In this document: one piece after another, positions 8,083-16,669 of the stretch
How positions within the stretch are numbered: position 1 is the first letter of the stretch
Layout: the number at the start of each line of letters is the position of its first letter
NCBI GenBank assembly: GCA_039715055.1
Contig: JBDLID010000012.1
Span: forward strand, 1 to 39,994
Source of the DNA: JBDLID01 sp039715055
Lineage (GTDB): Bacteria; Desulfobacterota; Desulfobulbia; Desulfobulbales; Desulfocapsaceae
Direction: 5' to 3'
DNA length: 39,994 bases
The notes under the pieces: generated by a model
What the model saw: only the letters and a program-made list of their open reading frames with translations
The model's database searches: none
What the model was told of the DNA's origin: nothing
Program-made: the position numbers and the translations under genes

Positions 8083-9506
8083 TGACAGATAAAAACAGCA
8101 TTCAGTCGCGGCTCCTGATCGTCGATGACGAACCTGACCTGCTCTCGGGCCTCAGTCGAAGTTTTGACAAACGGCTGCCCGATACCGAAATCCTTACGGC
8201 AGAGGGGGGAAAAGAGGCGCTGAACATTCTTAAAAAAAACGGGATCGACCTGGTCCTGATGGATATCATGATGGGCGATACGGACGGCCTTGAGGTGCTC
8301 GACAGTATCGAGGCCAGTGGTGCCGGCCCCACCGTCATTCTCATGACCGGCTACGGCACCATTGAACTGGCAGTGGACGCCATCCGCAGGGGAGCCTGGG
8401 ATTTTGTCACCAAACCCCTTGAGCTGGATTCATTGACCCGCCTACTGCAAAAAGGGCTGGAACGAAGCCGGCTCCTCACCGAAAACAAGAAACTGCGTGA
8501 AGAGATATCCGGTCGTTTCACGGCTCCCGATTTTATCGGTCAGAGCCCCACCATGCAGCAGCTTTACGAGACCATCCGCATCTCTGCTGAAAGCGACTAT
8601 ACGGTATTAATCCGTGGTGCCTCGGGGACAGGCAAGGAGCTCTGTGCCCGTGCCATTCACCACCTCTCCAACCGCTCATCAAAGCCATTCATCATGGTTA
8701 ACTGCCCGGCTATCCCCGAGCATCTTCTCGAATCGGAATTGTTCGGTTATCGCAAGGGGGCCTTTACCGGGGCGGACAAGGATCACAACGGCCTCTTTTT
8801 TCAGGCTGATCAAGGCACCATCTGTCTTGATGAAATCGGTGATATTCCCATCAGCGTACAGACCAAGCTGCTGCGGGTACTTCAGGAACAGGAGATCAAA
8901 CAGCTGGGTGCCGAGAACTCCCAGCATATCGATGTGCGCATCATAGCCTCGACAAATTCCAACCTGGAGAAAAAAATCAAAAACGGCTCTTTCAGAGAAG
9001 ATTTATTTTACCGCCTGGAGGTGATCAGTCTGCGCATGCCCTCTCTTGCCGAAATCAGAGACGACATCACCCTTCTCGCCGACCATTTTCTTCAGCAGGC
9101 AAGGCTTGAGCAGGGGACCTCACGGAAAAATCTTTCGACAGCCGCATACGAAAAGCTGCTGGACCATGATTGGCCGGGAAATATAAGAGAACTGCAAAAT
9201 GTTATTCGACGGGCAGCCCTCTTCTGCCGCGAACCGGTTATCGATACGCCCCACCTGATGCTTGATCCTTCGGCAGAACGTACTCCCGCACCACTGTTTT
9301 CAGAAGGAGATTCAATCACTCCTTACAAAGAGGCCAAAAATACGTGTCTCGATAACTTCAGCAGGAGCTATGTCAACAGGCTTCTCGACAAAACCGAGGG
9401 GAACATCTCAAAGGCGGCCCGCCTTTCAGGGTTGACCCGGGCAGCGCTGCAGAAGATCATGCGCCGCTGTGATATCAATGGGGATCAATTCAGGCCGAAA
9501 GCTTAG
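8082..9506 (+). CDS. NtrC-family sigma-54-dependent response regulator
   Basis: 474 residues from the ATG at 8082, whose first base is the last base of the kinase stop; a GTG at 8079 is an alternative, and GGAG at 8068-8071 serves either. Order: receiver with acidic pair and phospho-acceptor D61; AAA+ domain with Walker A (GASGTGKE) and the sigma-54 contact loop GAFTGAD; then a C-terminal Fis-type helix-turn-helix (ISKAARLSGLTRAALQKIMRR, last about 35 residues). It activates transcription at sigma-54 promoters after phosphorylation, presumably by the haem kinase. Its targets are unknown. I found no clear sigma-54 promoter in the window. Confidence 0.95.
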   Translation: MTDKNSIQSRLLIVDDEPDLLSGLSRSFDKRLPDTEILTAEGGKEALNILKKNGIDLVLMDIMMGDTDGLEVLDSIEASGAGPTVILMTGYGTIELAVDAIRRGAWDFVTKPLELDSLTRLLQKGLERSRLLTENKKLREEISGRFTAPDFIGQSPTMQQLYETIRISAESDYTVLIRGASGTGKELCARAIHHLSNRSSKPFIMVNCPAIPEHLLESELFGYRKGAFTGADKDHNGLFFQADQGTICLDEIGDIPISVQTKLLRVLQEQEIKQLGAENSQHIDVRIIASTNSNLEKKIKNGSFREDLFYRLEVISLRMPSLAEIRDDITLLADHFLQQARLEQGTSRKNLSTAAYEKLLDHDWPGNIRELQNVIRRAALFCREPVIDTPHLMLDPSAERTPAPLFSEGDSITPYKEAKNTCLDNFSRSYVNRLLDKTEGNISKAARLSGLTRAALQKIMRRCDINGDQFRPKA

Positions 9507-9556
9507 CCGTCTGGCAGCAGGAATCAGCTTCCCATCCAGCTCCGGTTCCTCTTTTT

Positions 9557-9582
9557 GCTTGCTGATCATTGCCCCAGCAAGC
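9557..9582 (+). terminator. Weak hairpin after the response regulator gene
   Basis: An 8-bp inverted repeat pairs 9557-9564 with 9575-9582, with a 10-nt loop, about 50 nt downstream of the regulator stop. No T-tract follows on the plus strand, so if it ends transcription it does so inefficiently or with Rho. It might instead act on the mRNA of the following ATPase gene. Confidence 0.3.
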
Positions 9583-9659
9583 TATATCTGTAGGATGACA
9601 GCAACCATAATCTTTAAGGATTTTATTTAACTGCAAAAGACTTCCACTTGGCGACCCAT

Positions 9660-11996
9660 ATGAGCAACAACAAAATAAATATTAATAAAATCGGCGTTGG
9701 AACCAAGTTTAAGAAGAGCTATGGCAAGCTGGTCAAGGCCATTCAATCCGCCAAAAACCCCAACTCACTGATGGGGGCCGTCCGTAAACAGATCCTTGAT
9801 CTCTTTGAAGTGGAGATGGCCACCATCTTCATCAGGGACTCCACTGGAAAAAATCTTTCCTCCTGGCTGCTGCTTCCCGGAGAATCCCACACGAGAATTC
9901 ATCTGCCCATCGACCAGGCCTCTCTTGCCGGGTATGTTGCCACCAGCGGGGAAATCATAAACATCAAAGATGCCTATGACGAGGAGGAGCTGCGTGCCAT
10001 CAGCCCGGCTCTTCGCTTTGACAGTTCCTGGGACAAACAGTCCGGCGTGGTAACCCGACAGATTCTCGCCGCCCCCCTGATCTATCAAAAAAAGTTGCTC
10101 GGGGTCTTTGAACTGATGAACAGCCGCAGTGACAAAAGTTTCACCAGGGCTGAACAGAACCACCTGCAGGATCTGGCCGAGACCCTTGGCATTGCCATCT
10201 ACCAGCACTCAAAAGGTGCCAAGAGAAAGACCCTCAAGTATAACGAGATTATCAAGAAAAAGCTTATCTCGGCAAAAGATCTCAAGCAGGCCCTGGTGGC
10301 CGCCGACAATCAAAATATCGACCATGACGTTTTCCTCATTGAAAACCGCAACATCCCGAGAGACGTCCTGGGCGAGGCCCTGGCCCATCATTATAACACC
10401 CGCTATGTCAATCTCGAAGAGCTGAGTATTGACATCAAAAAGCTGCTCAAGGGGACCAACCTCGATTACTTCAGGGCGGCAAAACTGGTGCCGACTGACC
10501 ACAACGGCAGAACCCTGGTGGTGGCCGCCCGGGACCCCGAAGAACAGATATCCCTGATCCATGAGGTCCGCCAGGTCCTACGGGCGGGGGCGGTGGAGGT
10601 TGTCTTTGCCTTTGGCGATGAAATTGACGCCTTCTGGAAACGGCTCACTGGAAAGGACTTTGTAGCCGAAGGCGATGCAGAAGATGGGGACTCAGAGGAA
10701 AATATGGAGGAAGAGGCCAGGCTGGTGGTTGACGAGAGCGCCTTTGACGACGTCATCAAACTGATCGACAAGAGAGAGAAGGGCGAACTCGACACTGATG
10801 CCCAGCCGGTTGTCCTGCTGGCAGCCAAGATCATCGAAAACGCCTATTACTCCAGCGCCTCTGATATCCACATCGAGCCGTACGGCACCAAGCAGGATGC
10901 CGAGGTCCGCTACAGGATTGACGGAACCTGTAGTGAGGTTCTTCATATTCCCAAGGCCTACGTCAAGCAGATTATTGCCAGGTTCAAAATTCTTGCCGAT
11001 CTTAACATCGCAGAACGGAGAAAACCCCAGGATGGCAAAATCAAATTCACCACCTCCAAGGGCAAGGAAATTGAACTGCGTATGGCCACCATTCCCACGG
11101 CCAACAGCAACGAGGACGTGGTCCTGAGGGTACTCGCCGACTCCAAACCCCTGCCCCTTGACAAAATTCTGCCGCAACGGATCTACCAGCAGTTCAGTGA
11201 GCTCATCATCCGCCCCTACGGCATTGTTCTGGTCGTCGGCCCCACCGGTTCAGGCAAAACCACCACCCTTCACTCGGCACTGGCAGAAATCAACACTCCG
11301 GAAAAAAAGATATGGACCGCCGAGGACCCGGTGGAGATCACCCAGTACCGACTGCGCCAGGTACAGGTCAAGCCGATGATCGGCCTCACATTCGCCTCGG
11401 CCATGCGCTCCTTTCTGCGAGCCGACCCGGATGTGATCATGATCGGTGAGATGCGTGACGAGGAAACCGCCGGCATGGCCGTTGAGGCCTCGCTCACCGG
11501 TCATATTGTCTTCAGTACGCTGCACACCAACTCAGCCCCGGAAACCATTGTCCGCCTTCTCGACATGGGAATCGACACCTTTAACTTTGCCGATTCGCTT
11601 CTCGGCGTTCTGGCCCAGCGACTGGTGCGGACCCTCTGCTCCAAGTGCAAGGAACCCTATAAACCGGATAAGGCTGAATATGACCACCTGCTCCACAACT
11701 ATGGTGTTCTCTTTTTTGAGAATATCAACATCCCCTATAACGATGACCTGCAACTCTACCGGGCTAAAGGCTGCGAGGCCTGTAACAATACAGGATATCG
11801 AGGCCGTATGGGCATCTACGAACTGATGACTGCAAATGACCAGCTGAGAAAACTGATCATTGAAAGGGCCACGGTCAGTGAACTGAAGGAAGAGGCAGTG
11901 AGCAACGGCATGACCGTCCTGATCCAGGAAGGCATCCACGCCATCTTCAGGGGTAAGACCGACTACAAACAGGTCATGAGGGTCTGCGCCCAGTAA
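9660..11996 (+). CDS. GspE/PilB-family secretion/pilus ATPase with N-terminal GAF domain
   Basis: 778 residues from the ATG at 9660; a TTG at 9648 is in frame, and neither has a strong ribosome site. Residues about 15-180 form a GAF domain. About 190-330 is a GspE N-terminal/MshEN-like region. The C-terminal half is a type II secretion/type IV pilus traffic ATPase with Walker A GPTGSGKT starting at about 527, an Asp box, a Walker B-like segment (DPDVIMIGEMRD), a His box and a late zinc-type Cys set (CSKCKEP and CEACNNTGYRGR). These hexameric cytoplasmic enzymes power pilus or pseudopilus assembly. No partner genes (PilC, pilins, secretin) lie nearby. The GAF fusion suggests control by a small ligand. 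Confidence 0.92.
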   Translation: MSNNKININKIGVGTKFKKSYGKLVKAIQSAKNPNSLMGAVRKQILDLFEVEMATIFIRDSTGKNLSSWLLLPGESHTRIHLPIDQASLAGYVATSGEIINIKDAYDEEELRAISPALRFDSSWDKQSGVVTRQILAAPLIYQKKLLGVFELMNSRSDKSFTRAEQNHLQDLAETLGIAIYQHSKGAKRKTLKYNEIIKKKLISAKDLKQALVAADNQNIDHDVFLIENRNIPRDVLGEALAHHYNTRYVNLEELSIDIKKLLKGTNLDYFRAAKLVPTDHNGRTLVVAARDPEEQISLIHEVRQVLRAGAVEVVFAFGDEIDAFWKRLTGKDFVAEGDAEDGDSEENMEEEARLVVDESAFDDVIKLIDKREKGELDTDAQPVVLLAAKIIENAYYSSASDIHIEPYGTKQDAEVRYRIDGTCSEVLHIPKAYVKQIIARFKILADLNIAERRKPQDGKIKFTTSKGKEIELRMATIPTANSNEDVVLRVLADSKPLPLDKILPQRIYQQFSELIIRPYGIVLVVGPTGSGKTTTLHSALAEINTPEKKIWTAEDPVEITQYRLRQVQVKPMIGLTFASAMRSFLRADPDVIMIGEMRDEETAGMAVEASLTGHIVFSTLHTNSAPETIVRLLDMGIDTFNFADSLLGVLAQRLVRTLCSKCKEPYKPDKAEYDHLLHNYGVLFFENINIPYNDDLQLYRAKGCEACNNTGYRGRMGIYELMTANDQLRKLIIERATVSELKEEAVSNGMTVLIQEGIHAIFRGKTDYKQVMRVCAQ

Positions 11997-12023
11997 CAGT
12001 GATACGAACTGCGGCCTGCAGCT

Positions 12024-12040
12024 GTACTGGTCTCCAGTAC
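12024..12040 (+). terminator. Possible terminator hairpin after the GspE-like ATPase
   Basis: A 7-bp perfect stem (12024-12030 with 12034-12040) with a 3-nt loop lies 28 nt after the ATPase stop. It is followed by a moderately T-rich segment (TTCCGGCCTTTTCC). The stem is short and the U-tract broken, so this is a tentative call. Confidence 0.35.
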
Positions 12041-12206
12041 TTCCGGCCTTTTCCATCAGCAGAAATCCATTTTCATCCGGTTGCCACTGCGATATAATTA
12101 CAGGTGTTACAAGTATTAATCTCCAGTATCATCAGTGGGGTGATGAAAAGGAGAAGAGCCACAGGATGATTGGTGCAGAGAGTTTGAGAGTATTTCAGGG
12201 GTGAAC

Positions 12207-12638
12207 ATGTTCAGGCTTTTTCTTTCAGCACTGTTTTGGACCCTGCTCATGGTTCCCGGTAATGTATCAGCCCTGTCCTGTGAGGCGGCAAGTTTTTCCT
12301 CCGGTGCCTACGTCACCCCCCAAAGCCGTTTCTCCTTTCTCGACAAGGTCCACATCAAGGTCTTCTGCCGGGACCTTTCTCCTGGTTCCCATGCGGTCAC
12401 CGTTGACTGGCTCGACCCCTACCAGGAGATTGTCAGGCAGGATAGTCAGTCCATGGACCTTCAACAAAAGGGAAACCGCTCGCTGTTTTTCTGGATTAAA
12501 CTTGTTAAAAAAGGGGCAATGGCGCGGATGTTTTCCGGAAGCGATTTCAATCCGAAATTCATCGGTCAATGGACGGCCAGGGTCTATTTCGATGACCAGG
12601 TCGTATCTCTTGTTCAATTTAACTTTGAACCACTCTGA
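12207..12638 (+). CDS. Small exported protein of unknown function
   Basis: 143 residues from the ATG at 12207, which has AGGGG upstream; a GTG at 12201 is an alternative. A clear signal peptide with a hydrophobic core (about 4-18) ends near the VSA-LS sequence, predicting cleavage by signal peptidase I and a periplasmic or secreted product of about 120 residues. The mature part has two Cys (one next to the cleavage site, one in VFCRDL) and alternating beta-like hydrophobic patterns, compatible with an Ig-like or beta-sandwich fold. I do not recognise a family. It lies between the GspE-like ATPase and two lipoproteins, all on the same strand, but gaps argue against a tight operon. Confidence 0.75.
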   Translation: MFRLFLSALFWTLLMVPGNVSALSCEAASFSSGAYVTPQSRFSFLDKVHIKVFCRDLSPGSHAVTVDWLDPYQEIVRQDSQSMDLQQKGNRSLFFWIKLVKKGAMARMFSGSDFNPKFIGQWTARVYFDDQVVSLVQFNFEPL

Positions 12639-12685
12639 TAAACGATCTTGTACTGCACACTCTTCAACGCACAGGAGGCAATGAA

Positions 12686-13090
12686 ATGAAAAATGGAAAA
12701 CGACTGCTTATTCTGGCATCCATCCTGGCGACTGCGCTGTTGTTTACCGCTTGTTATGACGATGATTTTGACGGGGACAGTTCAAATCTGGACTGCGATT
12801 CCATCGAGGGCAGGTACGATGAACCGTTCAGCGATACCGGCTGTAATGGGGACTATGACTATGACGGCAGGGTCATAGTCAGGATTTATGATGACTGCTA
12901 TGTCACCACCTCCAATAATCACGGCACCACCACCACAGGCTACTTCACCAGGAGGATCGACGGTCGTTACCGCGCCGAAATCAGGAGTGATACCTGCGGC
13001 AAGGGTGATATGTCCTGCTGGTACCAGGGGGGCGATGACATCACCTGTACCTATACATTTGACAGGGGCGGAAGCGGCACAATTGAATGA
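12686..13090 (+). CDS. Cys-rich lipoprotein, paralogue 1
   Basis: 134 residues. The ATG at 12686 follows AGGAGG at good spacing; an ATG 5 nt earlier is out of frame and stops at once. A signal peptide ends in the lipobox LFTA-C, with Cys at about 23 as lipidated residue. The mature protein is short, Asp/Gly/Tyr rich and has at least six Cys, suggesting disulfides. Its pattern (NxDCD-I-G-Y ... VRIYDDC ... AEIRSDTCGKGDM.C ... YTFDRGGSGTIE) matches the next gene position by position, so they are tandem duplicates. Asp after +1 Cys is not at +2 (Tyr is), so outer-membrane sorting is expected under the E. coli rule. Function unknown. Confidence 0.85.
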   Translation: MKNGKRLLILASILATALLFTACYDDDFDGDSSNLDCDSIEGRYDEPFSDTGCNGDYDYDGRVIVRIYDDCYVTTSNNHGTTTTGYFTRRIDGRYRAEIRSDTCGKGDMSCWYQGGDDITCTYTFDRGGSGTIE

Positions 13091-13095
13091 TGGAC

Positions 13096-13150
13096 GTAAC
13101 AATTCAGTGAGGGCAGCAAATTACCCGTATTTCCGGACTGTAACTGTTCA
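13096..13150 (+). repeat. Two copies of a GTAACNNTTCA-type repeat
   Basis: GTAACAATTCAG lies at 13096-13107 and GTAACTGTTCAA at 13140-13151, both between the two lipoprotein genes. Related copies lie downstream of the second lipoprotein gene (13645-13656, 13689-13700 and inverted at 13802-13813). Confidence 0.5.
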
Positions 13151-13201
13151 ACAGTTGCTGATAAACTTGATGAGAATTTCATACATAACGAGGTATAACC
13201 G

Positions 13202-13603
13202 GTGAAGCAGACAGTACAAATAACGGCAGCAGCAGTTGCTCTGTCAACTCTTTTGGTGATCACCGGCTGTGATAACGGCGGTTCTTCAGGAGGCGGCTCA
13301 AATGTCAACTGCGATACAATCGCCGGGAGCTACAGCAGCAGTTTTCAAGACCAGAGCTGCAGCGACGGTAAAAGCTACAAGGGCAGCATCACCGTCAGGA
13401 TATTTGATGATTGCTCTGTGCAAACGATTAACTGCGACGGCGCTGCAACCTCGGGTCAGTTCACCACCATGAGCGGCTACAGCTACCTCGCCGAAATATC
13501 CAGCCCAACCTGTGGAGAGGGCGACATGAAATGCACAGTCGACAATGACAGCCTCGGCTGCGATTACTCATTTGATAAGGGCGGAGGCGGCAGGATTTAC
13601 TGA
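13202..13603 (+). CDS. Cys-rich lipoprotein, paralogue 2
   Basis: 133 residues from a GTG at 13202 with GAGG about 8 nt upstream. The lipobox VITG-C gives a lipidated Cys followed by Asp, which in E. coli would retain it at the inner membrane, unlike its paralogue. A Gly/Ser linker follows, then the same Cys-rich fold as the upstream gene: NVNCDTI-G-Y, VRIFDDC, AEISSPTCGEGDMKC and CDYSFDKGGGG. Conservation of the Cys positions and of the acidic DDC and CG.GDM motifs suggests a shared structure, perhaps metal- or ligand-binding (inference). The 111-nt gap separating the two genes contains two copies of the GTAACNNTTCAG repeat. Confidence 0.83.
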   Translation: MKQTVQITAAAVALSTLLVITGCDNGGSSGGGSNVNCDTIAGSYSSSFQDQSCSDGKSYKGSITVRIFDDCSVQTINCDGAATSGQFTTMSGYSYLAEISSPTCGEGDMKCTVDNDSLGCDYSFDKGGGGRIY

Positions 13604-13642
13604 TCCTTAAAAGAGGTGCCCGGCTGACACTACTTAAAAAAT

Positions 13643-13815
13643 TTGTAACTATTCAGCAAGAAAGGAATATTGCCCATTACACTGAACTGTAACTGTTCAG
13701 GTAAGCGTAGACTCCGGATGTGCTTCAGATTGGTTCATTTAAGACTTCGAAGCATACTTGTGCTATGTGAGAAGGCTTAAATGGAACAAGATGGAGTGCA
13801 GCTGAATAGTTACAA
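13643..13815. repeat. MITE-like element with 15-bp terminal inverted repeats
   Basis: A perfect 15-bp inverted repeat (13643-13657 with 13801-13815, core GTAACTATTCAGC) bounds 173 bases in the gap between convergent lipoprotein and Fe-S genes. Inside are another direct copy of the core (13689-13700), immediately followed by GTAAGCG, and an imperfect 13-bp inverted repeat (13731-13743 with 13776-13788, 11 of 13 matching). No ORF of size exists inside. It resembles a small non-autonomous element or decayed insertion-sequence end. The GTAAGCG is reminiscent of IS66-family ends, but this is a weak resemblance. Confidence 0.5.
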
Positions 13816-13819
13816 AAAT

Positions 13820-14923
13820 TCAACCATTTTTCAGGCGGTGCTTGAGAAGGAGCCGCTTGAGATACGTCCATGGAGCCCGGGTCAGCTTCATCTTGCCGGC
13901 CAGAACCTCTGCGGGTGAAAAGTAGAGGTCAAGGACATGGCCGACATCCATCCGCTTACCGAGGTAATTTGTACAGCCGGCGCAGTAGGTGACGACAAAA
14001 TGGGAGGTCTCTCCTGCCCTTTTTTCACCCCAATTTTCAGCCAGCTCATGATTGACCATGGACACGGCACCTCCTTCACCGCAGCAGATGGTTTTGTCTC
14101 CCTGATGCTTCATTTCCTCAATGTTCAGCCCGATGGATCCGATGAGACTTCTCACCGCCTGCTGCAGTGAGGTTTCAAAACGGGTCGAGCACGAGTCATG
14201 AACCGTGACTGTGCCTTCCGCTTTGACCGGGTTTCGGCCGGCACCCGCTAAAAGCTCATAGATCGACACTGTTTTCAACCCGTCTCCATATTCTTTAAAT
14301 ACCTTGTAACAGCTGGGACAAGCTGTCAGAACAGTTGTCACCCCCCTTTTAATCAGCATTTGGAGCAACCCTTCAAAGCGGCTGCTGAAATCATCACTGC
14401 AGCCCAGGTCATGGGAGGGTTTGGTGCAGCAGTCCAATACAATTCCCATGGCCGGATTAATTTCGAGAAGGTGATCGTAGAGGGTCAGCACCAGCTCAGA
14501 TCTGGTTGCCGGAAGTGCGCAGCCCGGGAAAAAAACAGTATCACAACCGTCGGGCAGCCCCTGGCAGGTGAACCACTTTGATTTGCCCTGTTTTTCATAA
14601 CCAAGCAGCGGTCGATGTGCGGGCAAGGGGGCCAGGTTACGAAGCACTGCCTCTCGTCGCATTTCAAAAAAAAGGGCGCTTGGATTCAGCCCGATCTTTG
14701 GCGGACAAACTGCCTCACATAAGCCGCAGAGGCTGCACTCAAAAGAGATCAGCAGCTCCTCTTCTTTCAGGTTACGGGCGATCTCTCCGGGAGAGCCGAC
14801 CTTCTGCAGAAACATACAACCGCGTGAGCATGCGCCGCAATCCACGCAGTCAGAACCATGTTTCTGCTGTTCATCATGCAGGCCTTTGTTTTTCCAGTTG
14901 CTGGGGAGGGAGTCTTTGTCCAT
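13820..14923 (-). CDS. Iron-sulfur CCG-domain protein (GlpC/HdrD/GlcF-like)
   Basis: 367 residues from the ATG at 14923; TTG at 14929 is in frame. Two 4Fe-4S ferredoxin motifs occur near the N terminus (CVDCGACSRGC and CSLCGLCEAVCPP). Two CCG-type cysteine-rich domains follow (FFPGCALP ... LDCCTKPSHDLG, and HDSCSTR ... CCGEGG ... YCAGC). This is the layout of GlpC, glycolate oxidase GlcF and heterodisulfide reductase HdrD-like subunits, which pass electrons between a flavoprotein or membrane quinone and a disulfide or organic substrate. It is cytoplasmic or peripherally membrane-bound, with no signal peptide. No FAD-dependent partner lies next to it, so its substrate cannot be assigned. It is divergent from the MFS transporter. 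Confidence 0.88.
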   Translation of the reverse strand: MDKDSLPSNWKNKGLHDEQQKHGSDCVDCGACSRGCMFLQKVGSPGEIARNLKEEELLISFECSLCGLCEAVCPPKIGLNPSALFFEMRREAVLRNLAPLPAHRPLLGYEKQGKSKWFTCQGLPDGCDTVFFPGCALPATRSELVLTLYDHLLEINPAMGIVLDCCTKPSHDLGCSDDFSSRFEGLLQMLIKRGVTTVLTACPSCYKVFKEYGDGLKTVSIYELLAGAGRNPVKAEGTVTVHDSCSTRFETSLQQAVRSLIGSIGLNIEEMKHQGDKTICCGEGGAVSMVNHELAENWGEKRAGETSHFVVTYCAGCTNYLGKRMDVGHVLDLYFSPAEVLAGKMKLTRAPWTYLKRLLLKHRLKNG

Positions 14924-15212
14924 TATCAATCTCAGAATTTATTTCGGTCTGCTTACCCAAGCTCTCTTTGCTTACGACTGGTAGATCCTATCACACCTCT
15001 TCCAATATGCCAAATCGTAATCATCTCTAACACCCTGTAAAGAAACCGAATCTTAACGGATAATCTATAACCTCTTGTCATTGATCACAGTGCCTGCTAG
15101 GCTGATAATGGAATTCAGTTGCAGTAATGTGAAAAAATCCAGGGTCGCTTTAAGTGGAAACCGAGCGCGACCTTTACCTGCCTGGGGCGAAGACAACAAC
15201 AAAACACAAGAC

Positions 15213-16622
15213 ATGTCATCTCCAGCACCAGTTCACGACGAGTCCCCGAATCTAGCCTTTGTTGTCATGATCGCCGGTGCCGCTGCCCTTGGCGGGTTCC
15301 TGTTCGGTTTTGACACGGCCGTCATCAGCGGAGCCGTTGTTGCGGTAAAAAATGAATTCGCTGCGACCGGCCTGCAGATCGGCCTTGCCGTCTCTCTGGC
15401 GCTGCTGGGATCTGCAGCAGGAGCCCTTGCCGCCGGACCTGTTGCCGATCGTATCGGGCGGACCAGGACCATGTCCATTGCCGCGCTGCTCTTTCTCATA
15501 AGCGCAGTTGGAACCGGAATGCCCTCCGGCCTGATTGATTTTATCCTATGGCGCATACTCGGAGGAATAGGGGTGGGGGCGGCCAGTGTCATTGCGCCCG
15601 CCTACATTGCCGAGGTGTCTCCTGCCGCCATGCGCGGTCGTCTTGCATCACTGCAGCAACTTGCCATTGTCACCGGCATCTTTGTTGCCATGCTTTCCGA
15701 CTTTGGTATTGCCGCAGCCGCTGGCGGTTCCGCCGAAGGAACGGCCTGGTTCAGCTTCAAGGGCTGGCAGTGGATGTTCTGGTCGGAAATACCCACTGCC
15801 CTGCTCTACGGCCTTTTTTCTCTGTTTATCCCGGAATCACCACGCTACCTGGTGGCCAAAGGCAAGGATGATGAAGCGGCTGCAGTGCTGGAACGGGTCC
15901 TCGGAGGTGATGCGACACAAAAAGTCAACGAAATCAAGGCATCAATTGACCTTGAGCATAAACCCTCCTTCAGCGATCTGCGCGGCAGATACGGGCTGCA
16001 GACCATCGTCTGGATCGGCATGGGTCTTTCCATGCTTCAGCAGTTCATTGGTATCAATGTCATTTTCTACTATGGAACAGCCCTGTGGCGGGTGGTCGGA
16101 TTTTCCGAGGAAAATGCACTGCAGATTGCGGTCATCACCGGCATAGTCAACATCATCACCACCCTCATCGCCATCCGCTATGTGGACCGATGGGGACGCA
16201 AGCCCCTGCTGGTTATCGGGTCCATCGGCATGACACTCACCCTCGGGGTACTGACCTATATCTTCGGCAGTGCTGAGATCGATCCCCAGACCCACTTCCC
16301 GATGCTCTCGGATTCCGCTGGAATAGTGGCCCTGGTGGCTGCCAACCTCTATGTCTTCAGCTTTGGTTTTTCATGGGGCCCGGTGGTCTGGGTCCTGCTT
16401 GGTGAGATGTTTCCCAACAGGATCCGCGGTGCCGCCCTTTCCCTGGCCGCATCCATGCAGTGGATTGCCAACTTTCTGGTCTCCACCTCTTTTCCGCCGC
16501 TCACCCTGAATTTCGGCCTGGGCATCGCCTACGGCATCTACGCCTTTTTCGCCCTGCTGTCGATCTTCTTCGTGGTATTTTTCATCAAGGAGACCAAAGG
16601 CCGCGAACTCGAGGAGATGTAG
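15213..16622 (+). CDS. Sugar-porter family MFS transporter
   Basis: 469 residues from the ATG at 15213, the start that best fits family length (XylE about 490). The frame extends upstream to 15075, but that part is not membrane-like and none of the candidate starts has a strong ribosome site. About 12 spans are visible. Sugar-porter signatures: FGFDTAVISGA in TM1, DRIGRTRTM, PESPRYLVAKGK before the central loop, QQFIGINVIFYYG in TM7, DRWGRKPLL, GEMFPNRIRGAA and the C-terminal KETKGRELEEM. It probably imports a hexose, pentose or polyol by proton symport across the inner membrane; the exact sugar cannot be told. No metabolic gene accompanies it, so it stands alone. Confidence 0.92.
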   Translation: MSSPAPVHDESPNLAFVVMIAGAAALGGFLFGFDTAVISGAVVAVKNEFAATGLQIGLAVSLALLGSAAGALAAGPVADRIGRTRTMSIAALLFLISAVGTGMPSGLIDFILWRILGGIGVGAASVIAPAYIAEVSPAAMRGRLASLQQLAIVTGIFVAMLSDFGIAAAAGGSAEGTAWFSFKGWQWMFWSEIPTALLYGLFSLFIPESPRYLVAKGKDDEAAAVLERVLGGDATQKVNEIKASIDLEHKPSFSDLRGRYGLQTIVWIGMGLSMLQQFIGINVIFYYGTALWRVVGFSEENALQIAVITGIVNIITTLIAIRYVDRWGRKPLLVIGSIGMTLTLGVLTYIFGSAEIDPQTHFPMLSDSAGIVALVAANLYVFSFGFSWGPVVWVLLGEMFPNRIRGAALSLAASMQWIANFLVSTSFPPLTLNFGLGIAYGIYAFFALLSIFFVVFFIKETKGRELEEM

Positions 16623-16669
16623 AGAATTACTTCATAGACAGATTGAGCAACATCGAACTCGGCGAACTC

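Noticed and set aside
13689..13813. Intact IS66-family element end
   Set aside because: GTAAGCG next to a repeat copy is suggestive, but there is no transposase and no matching opposite end, so only a generic repeat is called.
15075..15212. N-terminal extension of the sugar porter
   Set aside because: The extra 46 codons are basic and polar, unlike the family N terminus, and lack a ribosome site; the ATG at 15213 fits family length.
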